A DNA stretch of 64,000 nucleotides, from NCBI GenBank assembly GCA_963718355.1, contig CAVQZA010000012.1, positions 62,001 through 126,000 on the forward strand. Reading direction: 5' to 3'. Shown here one piece after another: positions 30,140 through 37,799 of this stretch. Within the stretch, counting starts at the first letter, position 1. Every line of letters begins with the position of its first letter. The notes beneath the pieces were generated by a model. That model was not told the DNA's origin. It saw only the letters and a program-made list of their open reading frames with translations, and did not search any database. This DNA comes from CAVQZA01 sp963718355 (GTDB lineage: Bacteria > Actinomycetota > Thermoleophilia > Gaiellales > Gaiellaceae). Position numbers and translations under genes: made by a program.

Positions 30140-31933
30140 TTAGACCGAGACGCGCGCGAGCTCTTCGATCGACGTGAGCCCGGCGGCGACCTTGCGGATG
30201 CCGTCGTCCCACAGCGTCCGCATGCCCTCGGACATCGCGGCGCGCTCGATCTCCTCCCGGCTCGCCTTCTGCACGGCGAGGCTCTCGAGCTGCTCGCTCA
30301 TCGCCAGGAGCTGGAAGATGCCGATCCGGCCCTTGTAGCCGGACTGGTTGCACCGCGGACAGCCGCGCTTGCGGTAGAAGACCATCCCGTCTGAGGCCGC
30401 CGCGACATCGGGCGACACCCGGGCGCGGATCAGCTCCTCCTCGGACGGCTGATACATCTCGCAGCACTGCGAGCAGAGCTTCCGCGCGAGGCGCTGGGCG
30501 AGCACGCCGGTGACGGCGGAGCCGACGAGGAAGGGCTCGACGCCCATCTCGTTGAGGCGCGTGATCGCACCCGGCGCGTCGTTGGTATGGAGCGTGGAGA
30601 GCACGAAGTGACCGGTGAGGGCGGCCTCGATCGAGATCTTTGCGGTCTCGCCGTCACGAATCTCTCCGACCATCACCACGTCGGGGTCGGAACGCAGGAT
30701 CGACCGCAGAGCCGCGGCGAACGTGAGGCCGGCGCGGACGTTGATCTGCACCTGATTGACGCCCGCCAACCGATACTCGACCGGGTCCTCGACGGTGATG
30801 ATGTTGATCTCCGGGCGGTTGATCATGTTGAGGCTCGCGTACAGTGTCGTCGACTTACCGGAACCGGTCGGCCCGGTGACGAGGAGCGCGCCGGTCGGCC
30901 GGTTCACGATCTCCTCGAGCGTGACTCGCATCTCGTCGGAGAGGCCGATCTCGGTCAGCGTCGGCGGCTTCTTCGACTTGTCGAGCAGACGCATGACGAG
31001 CGACTCGCCCTCGACCGTCGGCAGCGTCGCGACACGGATGTCGAGCATGCGGCCGGCCGCGGCGGCGTTCAGCGAGATGCGGCCGTCCTGCGGCTTCCGG
31101 CGCTCTGCGATGTCGAGCTTCGCAAGCACCTTGAGGCGCGTGGTGACCCCGGCGGCCATCCGCTTCGGGATGCGCTGCACCTCCTGGAGCACGCCGTCGA
31201 TGCGGTAGCGGACGATGAGCGAGTCCTCTTGCGGCTCGAAATGGATGTCGGAGGCGCCGTCCTCGGCAGCCTGGAAGATGACCGAGTTGACGAGCCGCAC
31301 GAGCGGCGCCTCGGAGATGCCGTCGTCGACCTCGAGGTCGTCGTCCTCTTCCTCCGCGGCCTCGGTCTCGAAGCCCTCGGCGACCGCCGCGCGCGCGCCG
31401 AACGCCTCCGAGGCGCGGACGAGGCGCTTGATCTCGACCATGATGTCGTCGCGCGAGGCGACGGAGAGCTCGACCTGGTGGCGCGTCGCGAGCCGCAGCT
31501 CGTCGACTGCGCTGACGTTGCCCGGGTCCGAGATCGCGACCTTGAGCGTGTCCTCGGTGAGCAGGTACGGAATCGCGATGACTCGCTCGAGCACATGGAG
31601 CGGGATCAGCTTTGCCGCCTCCGGGTCGACCTTGATCACGAGCATGTCGGCGAGCGGCATGTTGTAACGGGCCGCCAGGGTGCGGGCGATGCCCTCGCCG
31701 GAGGCGACGCCCTCGTCGATGATCGCCTGGGCGATCGAGCCCTGCGCCGCGCGCTCGCGGACCGAGGCGAGCTTGTCCGCCGGAATCAGGCCCGTGGCGG
31801 CCAGCAGGTCGGTGACGAGCTCCGTCAGCGGATTCAGCGCAAACGGCGCGCTACCGGGCTGCGAGAGCGCGCCGGCAGTGACGTCCTCGTTGCCGACGGT
31901 GCGTAGGCTGGGGGGTGGATCGAAGTCGGTCAT
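30140..31933 (-). CDS. pilB: type IV pilus extension ATPase
   Basis: 597 residues from the ATG at 31933. T2SSE N-domain (about 30-180: ATGLIPADKLASVRERAAQG, ARYNMPLADMLVIKVDPEAAKLIP), then the ATPase core with GASDIHFEPQ, Walker A GPTGSGKSTTLYA, DPVEYRLAGVNQVQIN, Walker B DVVMVGEIRDGET and HFVLSTLHTNDA. The zinc motif is CSQCC...CPRC near residues 530-565. It powers pilin polymerisation. A longer reading frame begins at 31957, but that lies upstream of the promoter -10, so it is rejected. Confidence 0.95.
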   Translation of the reverse strand: MTDFDPPPSLRTVGNEDVTAGALSQPGSAPFALNPLTELVTDLLAATGLIPADKLASVRERAAQGSIAQAIIDEGVASGEGIARTLAARYNMPLADMLVIKVDPEAAKLIPLHVLERVIAIPYLLTEDTLKVAISDPGNVSAVDELRLATRHQVELSVASRDDIMVEIKRLVRASEAFGARAAVAEGFETEAAEEEDDDLEVDDGISEAPLVRLVNSVIFQAAEDGASDIHFEPQEDSLIVRYRIDGVLQEVQRIPKRMAAGVTTRLKVLAKLDIAERRKPQDGRISLNAAAAGRMLDIRVATLPTVEGESLVMRLLDKSKKPPTLTEIGLSDEMRVTLEEIVNRPTGALLVTGPTGSGKSTTLYASLNMINRPEINIITVEDPVEYRLAGVNQVQINVRAGLTFAAALRSILRSDPDVVMVGEIRDGETAKISIEAALTGHFVLSTLHTNDAPGAITRLNEMGVEPFLVGSAVTGVLAQRLARKLCSQCCEMYQPSEEELIRARVSPDVAAASDGMVFYRKRGCPRCNQSGYKGRIGIFQLLAMSEQLESLAVQKASREEIERAAMSEGMRTLWDDGIRKVAAGLTSIEELARVSV

Positions 31934-31947
31934 ATCCCTCAATCGAG

Positions 31948-31975
31948 TTATCGGCACGTGCGGGGCGTTGCTTGA
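31948..31975 (-). promoter_or_regulatory. sigma-28/WhiG-like promoter for pilB
   Basis: Minus strand: TCAA, 16 nt, GCCGATAA (perfect -10). The leader CTCGATTGAGGGAT then ATG matches the pilT leader in sequence and length. Confidence 0.65.
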
Positions 31976-32045
31976 CCGCAGCCGTGGTGCGGGGGGAAGT
32001 GATTCGACCCCCGCGGACCCTCACCTGCCGGTGGGGAGGCTCGTA

Positions 32046-32059
32046 CCCTCGAACGAGGG
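32046..32059. promoter_or_regulatory. perfect palindrome downstream of pilD
   Basis: CCCTCGAACGAGGG, a 14-bp perfect palindrome, 20 nt after the pilD stop. Imperfect relatives are CCCTCGTTCAAGGG (26559, before pilin 1) and CCTCGAATGAGG (27050, after pilin 1). It could be an operator or the stem of a short RNA hairpin. Confidence 0.4.
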
Positions 32060-32079
32060 ACTAGTTCTAAAAGGGGGCT

Positions 32080-32826
32080 CTAGGAGCCGAGCAGCGAGAG
32101 GTAGCCGTGCAACAGCCAGCCGCCGGCGAAGAGCGCGACGATCGAGCCGAAGGCGAGGAACGGTGCGAACGGGATGCCCATCTTCCGTGCCTTCGAGCCG
32201 TGCCGGGCGAAGAGGTAGATGCTCGGTACGAGCGCAGCGATCATCCCGACCATCAGAGCCACGGCGACGTCGCGGCCGAGCACCGCGCCCATCAACAGCG
32301 CGAGCTTGACGTCTCCCATCCCCATTCCGGCCGGATAGGCGAGCGCAGCGATCAGCAGGAAGCCCGACGCGGCGATCGCAGCGATCGCCCACTCCGGGCT
32401 CGGATGGATCACCGTCTGCGCGACCAGCCCGATTGCGGCGGCCGGCAACACGATCCGGTTCGGGACGATCCGGTACTCGAGGTCGATAGCCGAGATCACC
32501 ACCATCACGATGCAGAAGCCGGCCGCGACGACCGCCTCGGAGGTGAGCCCGAACTTCCAGAACGAGCCGGCGACGAGCAGCGCCGTGATGAGCTCGACCG
32601 CGGGATAGCGCACCGGGATCGCCACGCCGCACGAGCGGCAGCGGCCGCGCAGGAGCGCCCACGAGAGCAGCGGGATGTTGTCGCGCGGCTGGATCTGGGT
32701 GCCGCAGCCCATGCAGGCCGACGGCGGGTGCACGATCGAGCGCCGCAACGGCACCCGGGCCGCGACGACGTTCAGGAAGCTGCCGACCGCGAGGCCGGGC
32801 GCGAAGAAGATGGCGGCGAGTCCCAT
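32080..32826 (-). CDS. pilD: prepilin peptidase
   Basis: 248 residues, about eight membrane segments. N-terminal methylase-like loop with two CxxC pairs (CMGCG, CRSCG) for zinc, and both catalytic aspartates in the expected contexts: SAIDLEYRIVPN and GMGMGDVKLA. It cleaves the leaders G|F and G|Y of the pilins and minor pilins encoded here and methylates the new N-terminus. It lies 7 nt after the pilW-like gene in the unit starting at 34260. Confidence 0.95.
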   Translation of the reverse strand: MGLAAIFFAPGLAVGSFLNVVAARVPLRRSIVHPPSACMGCGTQIQPRDNIPLLSWALLRGRCRSCGVAIPVRYPAVELITALLVAGSFWKFGLTSEAVVAAGFCIVMVVISAIDLEYRIVPNRIVLPAAAIGLVAQTVIHPSPEWAIAAIAASGFLLIAALAYPAGMGMGDVKLALLMGAVLGRDVAVALMVGMIAALVPSIYLFARHGSKARKMGIPFAPFLAFGSIVALFAGGWLLHGYLSLLGS

Positions 32827-32833
32827 CGGCGGC

Positions 32834-33415
32834 TCAGCAGGGCGATGCGGTGTACGAGCCGCCGCCCGTGCGCGAGCTGTTGCGGAGCACGATCCCGTCG
32901 CACAGCGTGTAGCCGTCCGTGGTCGCGGCGAGGTGCTTCGACGAGTCCGTGTTGACGGGAAGCTTCACGTAGACGAGCGCGAGGCTGCCCGGGAACGGCG
33001 CCTGGTACGTGAAGACGCTCCCCGTCGTGAGCCTGTCCATCATGCGGATCGCCGGAGAGGCCGAGCTGCACGTCGAGGCGGGCGCGCGGTAGAGCCCGGT
33101 GTCGCCGCCCACCGTCGCGGTGCACCAGGTCAGATTGCTCGCGGTCGCGTTCAGGCACGGATCGGTGAAGGTCACCGAGGTCGCGCTCTGCGCCGTGACG
33201 GCGCTCGCGCAGTGGATGTCCCTGCGGATCTTGTCGAGGCCGATCCGCGCCTGCTGCTGAGCCTGGAAGCGGTTGTTCATGCTGAGCTCGGCGTTCGAGC
33301 CCTGGACGAAGACGGTGGTGATCCCGGTCATCACGATCGACATGATCAGCATCACGGTGATCATCTCCACCATCGTGTAGCCGCGGTTGCCGCGGAGGCG
33401 CTCGAGCAGCCTCAC
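32834..33415 (-). CDS. PilW-like minor prepilin
   Basis: 193 residues from the GTG at 33415, which overlaps the upstream stop by 4 nt. Leader RLLERLRGNRG, cut before YTMVEMITVMLIMSIVMTGITTVFV (Glu5 present). The mature domain has many polar residues and six or more Cys (HCASAV, DPCLN, WCTAT, TCSSAS, LCDG, final SPC), far more than the major pilins, so several disulfides are likely. RIGLDKIRRDI after the helix is typical of PilW-like proteins. Probably part of a minor-pilin tip complex with the pilV-like protein. Confidence 0.85.
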   Translation of the reverse strand: MRLLERLRGNRGYTMVEMITVMLIMSIVMTGITTVFVQGSNAELSMNNRFQAQQQARIGLDKIRRDIHCASAVTAQSATSVTFTDPCLNATASNLTWCTATVGGDTGLYRAPASTCSSASPAIRMMDRLTTGSVFTYQAPFPGSLALVYVKLPVNTDSSKHLAATTDGYTLCDGIVLRNSSRTGGGSYTASPC

Positions 33416-34260
33416 TTCGACCTCGCCGTGACGACGGCCAGTGCCCTGCGCGCGGTGTTCTCGCTCGCGGTGCCGATGCCCCACTGCGCCTCGGCGCGCT
33501 TGTCGACGACGATCAGGGTGCGGAGCGCCGCGGCGCCGTGCCACCAGCCGAAGCCCGCGCCGGTGACGATCCAGGCGTGCTGGTAGAGCCAGTAGCGGAC
33601 GTTCGCGTTGGTCGGCTTGGTGTGGGTCGCGAGCCAGACCGAGAGGTTCATCGCGCGGACGGTGAGCGGAATCTCCTTCAGCGGCTCCTTCGGCGCGCCC
33701 TTGACCACGAAGGCCGGAGGACGAGCGCCGACCTTGAGCGTCGTCTTGACGTTCGGCTTCGCGAGGGGCTTCGCGACGACCTTGGGCGCCTGCGTCGGGA
33801 CCGCCGTAGACCCGGACGGGGCGGGGAGCGGCGCGAGCTCAGAGGTGATGGGCGCAAGCCTGAGCGCGGTCGCCTGGTAGGGCGAGTCGTTCTCCGGCTG
33901 GCCGTGCTCCTTGAAATGCGCGTTGCGGGAGAGCGTCAGGGTCAGCTTCGGCGCGCCGGTGTCGACGACGCGCGTGCCCGCAGCCGGGGTCTGCGTCGCG
34001 ACGGTGTCGACCGCGAAGCCGCGGACCGGGCCCAAAACGTGCCACGCGAAACCGGCGTCCTGGATCATTCCCTTGGCGAATACGAACGCCTGGCCGCTCA
34101 CGTCAGGGACGACCAGAATCTCCGGCTGAGTCGACGCGGTGGTAGACGTGGCCTGGGGCGCCGGGGTCGCAGCGGTCTGCTGCGCGGCGTAGGTCAGGCC
34201 CGCGAAAACGAGCACCGCGAGGACGGTGAGGAAAATGACACGCAGGAGCCGCACACCCAT
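33412..34260 (-). CDS. PASTA-domain membrane-anchored protein
   Basis: 282 residues. Signal anchor (about 5-26), Thr/Ala-rich spacer, one PASTA domain (about 50-112: VPDVSGQAFVFAKGMIQDAGFAWHV, then AAGTRVVDTGAPKLTLTLS), a Pro/Lys/Val linker, and a C-terminal domain rich in Trp (SVWLATHTKPTNANVRYWLYQHAWIV, FGWWHG) that I do not recognise. PASTA domains bind peptidoglycan, so the protein may tie the pilus machine to the wall in place of a secretin/PilP link. Own sigma-28-like promoter; followed by pilW-like and pilD in one operon. Confidence 0.75.
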   Translation of the reverse strand: MGVRLLRVIFLTVLAVLVFAGLTYAAQQTAATPAPQATSTTASTQPEILVVPDVSGQAFVFAKGMIQDAGFAWHVLGPVRGFAVDTVATQTPAAGTRVVDTGAPKLTLTLSRNAHFKEHGQPENDSPYQATALRLAPITSELAPLPAPSGSTAVPTQAPKVVAKPLAKPNVKTTLKVGARPPAFVVKGAPKEPLKEIPLTVRAMNLSVWLATHTKPTNANVRYWLYQHAWIVTGAGFGWWHGAAALRTLIVVDKRAEAQWGIGTASENTARRALAVVTARSK

Positions 34261-34267
34261 AGTTCCT

Positions 34268-34295
34268 CTTTCGGCAAAAAGCGCCGGCGGGTTAA
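34268..34295 (-). promoter_or_regulatory. sigma-28-like promoter for the PASTA-pilW-pilD operon
   Basis: Minus strand: TTAA, 16 nt, GCCGAAAG. The TTAA includes the stop codon of the upstream murein hydrolase gene. The -10 deviates at one base from GCCGATA. Confidence 0.5.
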
Positions 34296-35731
34296 CCCCC
34301 CTGCAGGGTGAAGCCGATGGCGGCCGACGCTGCGGGGGCGCGCAGCGGAGCCGGCTGCGAGGGCACGACCGCGAAGATGGGGCCGCTCCGCACCGGCGCC
34401 GCGGCGGTCAGAGCGCGCTCGGCGGGAGCGGCATCCTGCCACGTGTAGGCGACTCCGGCGAACGACTGGAACCAGGACTGGTCCTGCGGGTACGAGGACG
34501 GCTTCAGGCCGAGATGGAGGTGCGGGCCTGTCGCGTGGCCGGTGTGGCCGACGAGCCCGACCGAGGCGCCCGCGTCGAAGACGGCGCCGACCTGCACGGC
34601 CGGCTCGCGGAAGGAGAGATGGCAGTAGACCCAGGTCTGGCCGTCTCCGGTCTGGTACTCGAAGCCCGTCCCGCAGAGGTCGTCGTCGACGAGCTGCGTG
34701 ACGACGCCGTGGGCGAGCGCGAACACCGGCGATCCTTCGGGCGCGGCGATGTCCGCGGCGGGGTAGTCGTGATGGAAGTGGGAGACGGACACCTCGGATG
34801 GCCCGCCTCCCACAGGGAAGACCCAGCCGCCGTCGTACGCGGGCGCTCCGAGGAGCGTGCCCGCGCCGGGCGAGAACGCCTGGGCCTGTGAATTGGTGCG
34901 CGCGTCGTCGAGCGCCTTGCGCGCGTCGTCGACACGGCTCTGCGCCTGTGCCACCGCGGCTGCGGCGTTGTCGCGCCGCACTCCGGCGAGCACCGCGAGG
35001 CGCTGCATGGCGAGCTGATTCGACAGCAGTGTCGCCGACGAGACCAGCGCGAGCCGCCGCTGGTAGGCGCGGTCGAGCGTCCGCTGGACGCCCTGCGCGG
35101 CCGCGAGCTGGGAGCCGGCGTCGGCCAGGGCCTGCTGCGCATCCCCGAGCGACTGCTGCATCTGGTCGAGCTGGAGCGTCGCGTCGCTCCCGGCGGCCCC
35201 GAAGAGCTTCGAGATCGAGAGCACCTCGTTCACGTACCAGTCGGCGTGGTTGTAGGAGAAGATCGCGCGCTTGATGTCGGTCTGTCCGCCCGCGGCCGCG
35301 AGATAGCGCGCGGCGGAGGTGATCGCATCCTCGGCGTTCCACGGGTCGGCGACCCCGTCGCCGTTGCCGTCGGTGCCCCAGCGCAGCCACGTCGACGGCA
35401 TGAACTGCATCCAGCCGATCGCCCCGGCCGAGCTCGGGCCCATGTTGCGGCCGAAGTTCGACTCGACCTTGTTGATCGCGGCGAGCACCTGCCACGGGAT
35501 CCCGTACTCGCTCCCGGCCTGCTGCCAGAGCTCCTGGAGAGCCAACGGAGACACGGTCTCGGGGACTGCGGGAGGCGTCAGCAGAGTCCCAGGGACGATG
35601 AACGAGGCGTCGTTCGGCAACGCGGCGCTCGCCGGCGAAGCGGTCGGGACGACGGCGAAGGTATCGGCGTGCGCGGTCCCCGCAACGAGCGCGAGCACGA
35701 CCACGAACGCGGCGGCGAAAAGGGGCTTCAT
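34292..35731 (-). CDS. bifunctional murein hydrolase: SLT lytic transglycosylase plus M23 endopeptidase
   Basis: 479 residues. Signal peptide (about 1-22), SLT domain (about 65-180) with catalytic Glu90 in NKVESNFGRNMGPSSAGAIG and WMQFMPSTWLRWGTDG, a coiled coil (about 185-300), then an M23 (LytM) domain (about 315-430) with zinc ligands in HHDYPAADI and HLHLG. It can cut both glycan strands and peptide cross-links. Its start overlaps the pilT2 stop by one base, so it is an integral pilus-locus gene, likely opening the thick wall for the pilus. Confidence 0.9.
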   Translation of the reverse strand: MKPLFAAAFVVVLALVAGTAHADTFAVVPTASPASAALPNDASFIVPGTLLTPPAVPETVSPLALQELWQQAGSEYGIPWQVLAAINKVESNFGRNMGPSSAGAIGWMQFMPSTWLRWGTDGNGDGVADPWNAEDAITSAARYLAAAGGQTDIKRAIFSYNHADWYVNEVLSISKLFGAAGSDATLQLDQMQQSLGDAQQALADAGSQLAAAQGVQRTLDRAYQRRLALVSSATLLSNQLAMQRLAVLAGVRRDNAAAAVAQAQSRVDDARKALDDARTNSQAQAFSPGAGTLLGAPAYDGGWVFPVGGGPSEVSVSHFHHDYPAADIAAPEGSPVFALAHGVVTQLVDDDLCGTGFEYQTGDGQTWVYCHLSFREPAVQVGAVFDAGASVGLVGHTGHATGPHLHLGLKPSSYPQDQSWFQSFAGVAYTWQDAAPAERALTAAAPVRSGPIFAVVPSQPAPLRAPAASAAIGFTLQGG

Positions 35732-36906
35732 CAGTCCGCCGGAGCGGCGAGGCGCAGCTCGGGCATGCCTTCGCGGTCGGCCTCGCGCTGGAGGCGCTCC
35801 TGTTCCTCCACCTCTGTCGCTTGGTCGTGGGCCTGGCGCTTCATCGCCTGCTCGAGCGCGACGAGGAAGTCGTGCCGGTTCGTGGAGGCGTTCGCGGCGA
35901 TCTCCTTGTCGACCATGCCGTTGAGCACGTGCTCGATCAGGGCCTGCGTGAACGTCTGCATGTCGAAGTACGCGCCCTCGGCGATCGCCTCGAGCATCTC
36001 GTCCTCTTTGTTCTCGCGGATCAGGTCGGCGATGCGGGAGTTCATGACCATCACCTCGACCGCCGCCACGCGGCCGCCCGTCAGTCTCGGCAGCAGGCGC
36101 TGGCTGACGACGCCGCGCAGCACTCCGGCCAGGATCGAGCGGATCTGCGGCTGCTTCGCCGCGGGGAAGAACTCGATCAGACGGCCCACCGTCTCGGCCG
36201 AGTCGATCGTGTGCATCGTCGAGAACACGAGGTGGCCCGACTCCGCCGCCTGGAGCGCGGTCTGCGCAGTCTCGGCGTCGCGCAGCTCGCCGATCAGGAT
36301 CGTGTCCGGATCCTGGCGCAGCGCGCGTCGAAGGGCCTGCTGGAAGTCTGCGGTGTCGAGCCCGATCTCGCGCTGGTTGACGATGCACGAGTGGTCGGCG
36401 TGCAGGATCTCGATCGGGTCCTCGACCGTGATGATGTGCTGCTTGCGCGTGCGGTTGATGTGATCGATCATCGCCGCGAGGGTCGTCGTCTTGCCCGAGC
36501 CGGTCGCGCCCGTGACGAGGATCAGGCCGCGGTGCTCGTCGCCGAGCCTCTGGACCCCTGCGGGAAGGTTGAGGTCGGCGAACGACGGGACGATCCTCGG
36601 AATCGCGCGGAAGGCGAACGAGATCGAGCCCCGCTGGCGGAAGGCGTTGACGCGGAACCGCGGCAGGTCGCCGTCCTGATAGGCGACGTCGAGATCGCCG
36701 GAGTCGTAGAAGGCTTCGAGGCGCTTGGGCGCGCCCGCGCCGACCATGTGCAGCGCGCTCTCGAGGTCGGCCTCGGTCAGGACCGCCCAGTTCTCCATCG
36801 GCGCGAGCTCGCCGTCGCGTCGGAGGATCGGCGGCTGGCCGATCTTGAGATGGATGTCACTCGCGCCGAGTTCGACCGCGAGCCGCAGGCAGGAATTGAG
36901 GTCCAT
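35731..36906 (-). CDS. second PilT-type ATPase (PilT/PilU-like)
   Basis: 391 residues from ATG 36906. LGASDIHLKIGQPPILRRDGEL, Walker A GATGSGKTTTLAAM, DPIEILHAD, DTILIGELRDAETA with the AEL-type motif, and GHLVFSTMHTIDSAETV. The C-terminal extension (AMKRQAHDQATEVEEQERLQREADREG) is charged, as in PilU. A reading frame open to 37047 is rejected because the -10 at 36920 lies inside it. Two PilT paralogs suggest distinct retraction modes or a PilT/PilU pair. Confidence 0.93.
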   Translation of the reverse strand: MDLNSCLRLAVELGASDIHLKIGQPPILRRDGELAPMENWAVLTEADLESALHMVGAGAPKRLEAFYDSGDLDVAYQDGDLPRFRVNAFRQRGSISFAFRAIPRIVPSFADLNLPAGVQRLGDEHRGLILVTGATGSGKTTTLAAMIDHINRTRKQHIITVEDPIEILHADHSCIVNQREIGLDTADFQQALRRALRQDPDTILIGELRDAETAQTALQAAESGHLVFSTMHTIDSAETVGRLIEFFPAAKQPQIRSILAGVLRGVVSQRLLPRLTGGRVAAVEVMVMNSRIADLIRENKEDEMLEAIAEGAYFDMQTFTQALIEHVLNGMVDKEIAANASTNRHDFLVALEQAMKRQAHDQATEVEEQERLQREADREGMPELRLAAPAD

Positions 36907-36919
36907 TGGGCCAGTCCTG

Positions 36920-36947
36920 GCATCGGCACCCGCGGCGGATCGCTTTA
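36920..36947 (-). promoter_or_regulatory. sigma-28/WhiG-like promoter for pilT2-murein hydrolase
   Basis: Minus strand: TAAA, 16 nt, GCCGATGC. The -35 is perfect and the -10 deviates at its 7th base. The leader to the ATG is 13 nt. Confidence 0.55.
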
Positions 36948-36995
36948 GGGCACCTTGCCGATTGTCGAATCCCGGCGTACTCTGCGCGCACGGAG

Positions 36996-37799
36996 ATGAG
37001 GTTCCGTCCCCTCCATGCGGCACTCGTGATCGCGCTCGCGGCGGCAATCGGGCTTCCGACTGCGGCGGCTCGACAAGCTGCGTCCAAGGGCAAGATGCCG
37101 GTGGGCGTGGCCAAGTCGCTCGCGAAGCTCGCGACTGCCGCGATCGCAGACGAGCGTGCGGCGATCCACGGGCGTTGGGATGTCCGCCGCTTCCACGCCG
37201 AGATCTCGAAGTCGCAAAGCAAGCTCGATTTCATCGCCAGCGGCAGCCTTGCCCACGACGACTCCGGCGCCGCCGCGGACGCGAGGGGCGCGCTGCGGGA
37301 CGACGAGGAGGCGCTGCTCGAGGCCAAGACGCTCGAACCGGACGTCGAGAGGATCAAGAAGCTGATCAACTCCGCGATCCGGCTCAAGACTGCGGCGCAC
37401 GCCAATCTGATGGCGATCGTGAACGCGGCGCCGACGATCACGCCGACGACGCCGGCCACTCCGGTACCCGGGCCGCTCACGGCATGCGTGACCGTCGAGA
37501 ACGACGGCAACAGCTCCAAAGAGTTCGTCCATGTCGCCGAGGCCGGCGCGGCGGGCGCCTCCGGCAAGGTGAGCTTCAACGGGCAAGGCGTGAACCAGAC
37601 GACGCCGTTCACATTCGACTCGAACGGGACCGGTGTCGTGAGCTTCCCCGTCACCACCTTCGGCGCCGCGGTGATCACGATCGACGTCACGTTCGTGAAC
37701 GGCCAGGTCGTAGCGCTCAGCTTCGGCTTCACGCTTGCGGCAGACAACGACGGCGGGCCACAGAGCTGCACCCCGAGCGCCACTCCGCCCGGGCACTAG
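36996..37799 (+). CDS. secreted hypothetical protein with Ig-like C-terminal domain
   Basis: 267 residues from ATG 36996 (GGAG SD just upstream). Signal peptide ending PTAAARQA (about residue 25). The helical N-terminal half contains KSLAKLATAAIADERAAI and DDEEALLEAKTLEPDVERIKKLINSAIRLKTAAH. A Thr/Pro hinge follows (TITPTTPATPVPGP), then a beta-sandwich-like half (ACVTVENDGNSSKEFVHVAEAG, TVTF-type strands) with two Cys. No family recognised. Divergent from pilT2, convergent with the flavoprotein (stops overlap by 4 nt). Confidence 0.75.
   Translation: MRFRPLHAALVIALAAAIGLPTAAARQAASKGKMPVGVAKSLAKLATAAIADERAAIHGRWDVRRFHAEISKSQSKLDFIASGSLAHDDSGAAADARGALRDDEEALLEAKTLEPDVERIKKLINSAIRLKTAAHANLMAIVNAAPTITPTTPATPVPGPLTACVTVENDGNSSKEFVHVAEAGAAGASGKVSFNGQGVNQTTPFTFDSNGTGVVSFPVTTFGAAVITIDVTFVNGQVVALSFGFTLAADNDGGPQSCTPSATPPGH

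Noticed and set aside
31934..31957. Longer start for pilB (eight extra codons)
   Set aside because: The extra codons contain the GCCGATAA -10 element; translation must start downstream, at ATG 31933.
36907..37047. Longer start for the second PilT
   Set aside because: The extension contains the promoter, is Arg/Gly-rich and is not PilT-like; ATG 36906 fits the family start.
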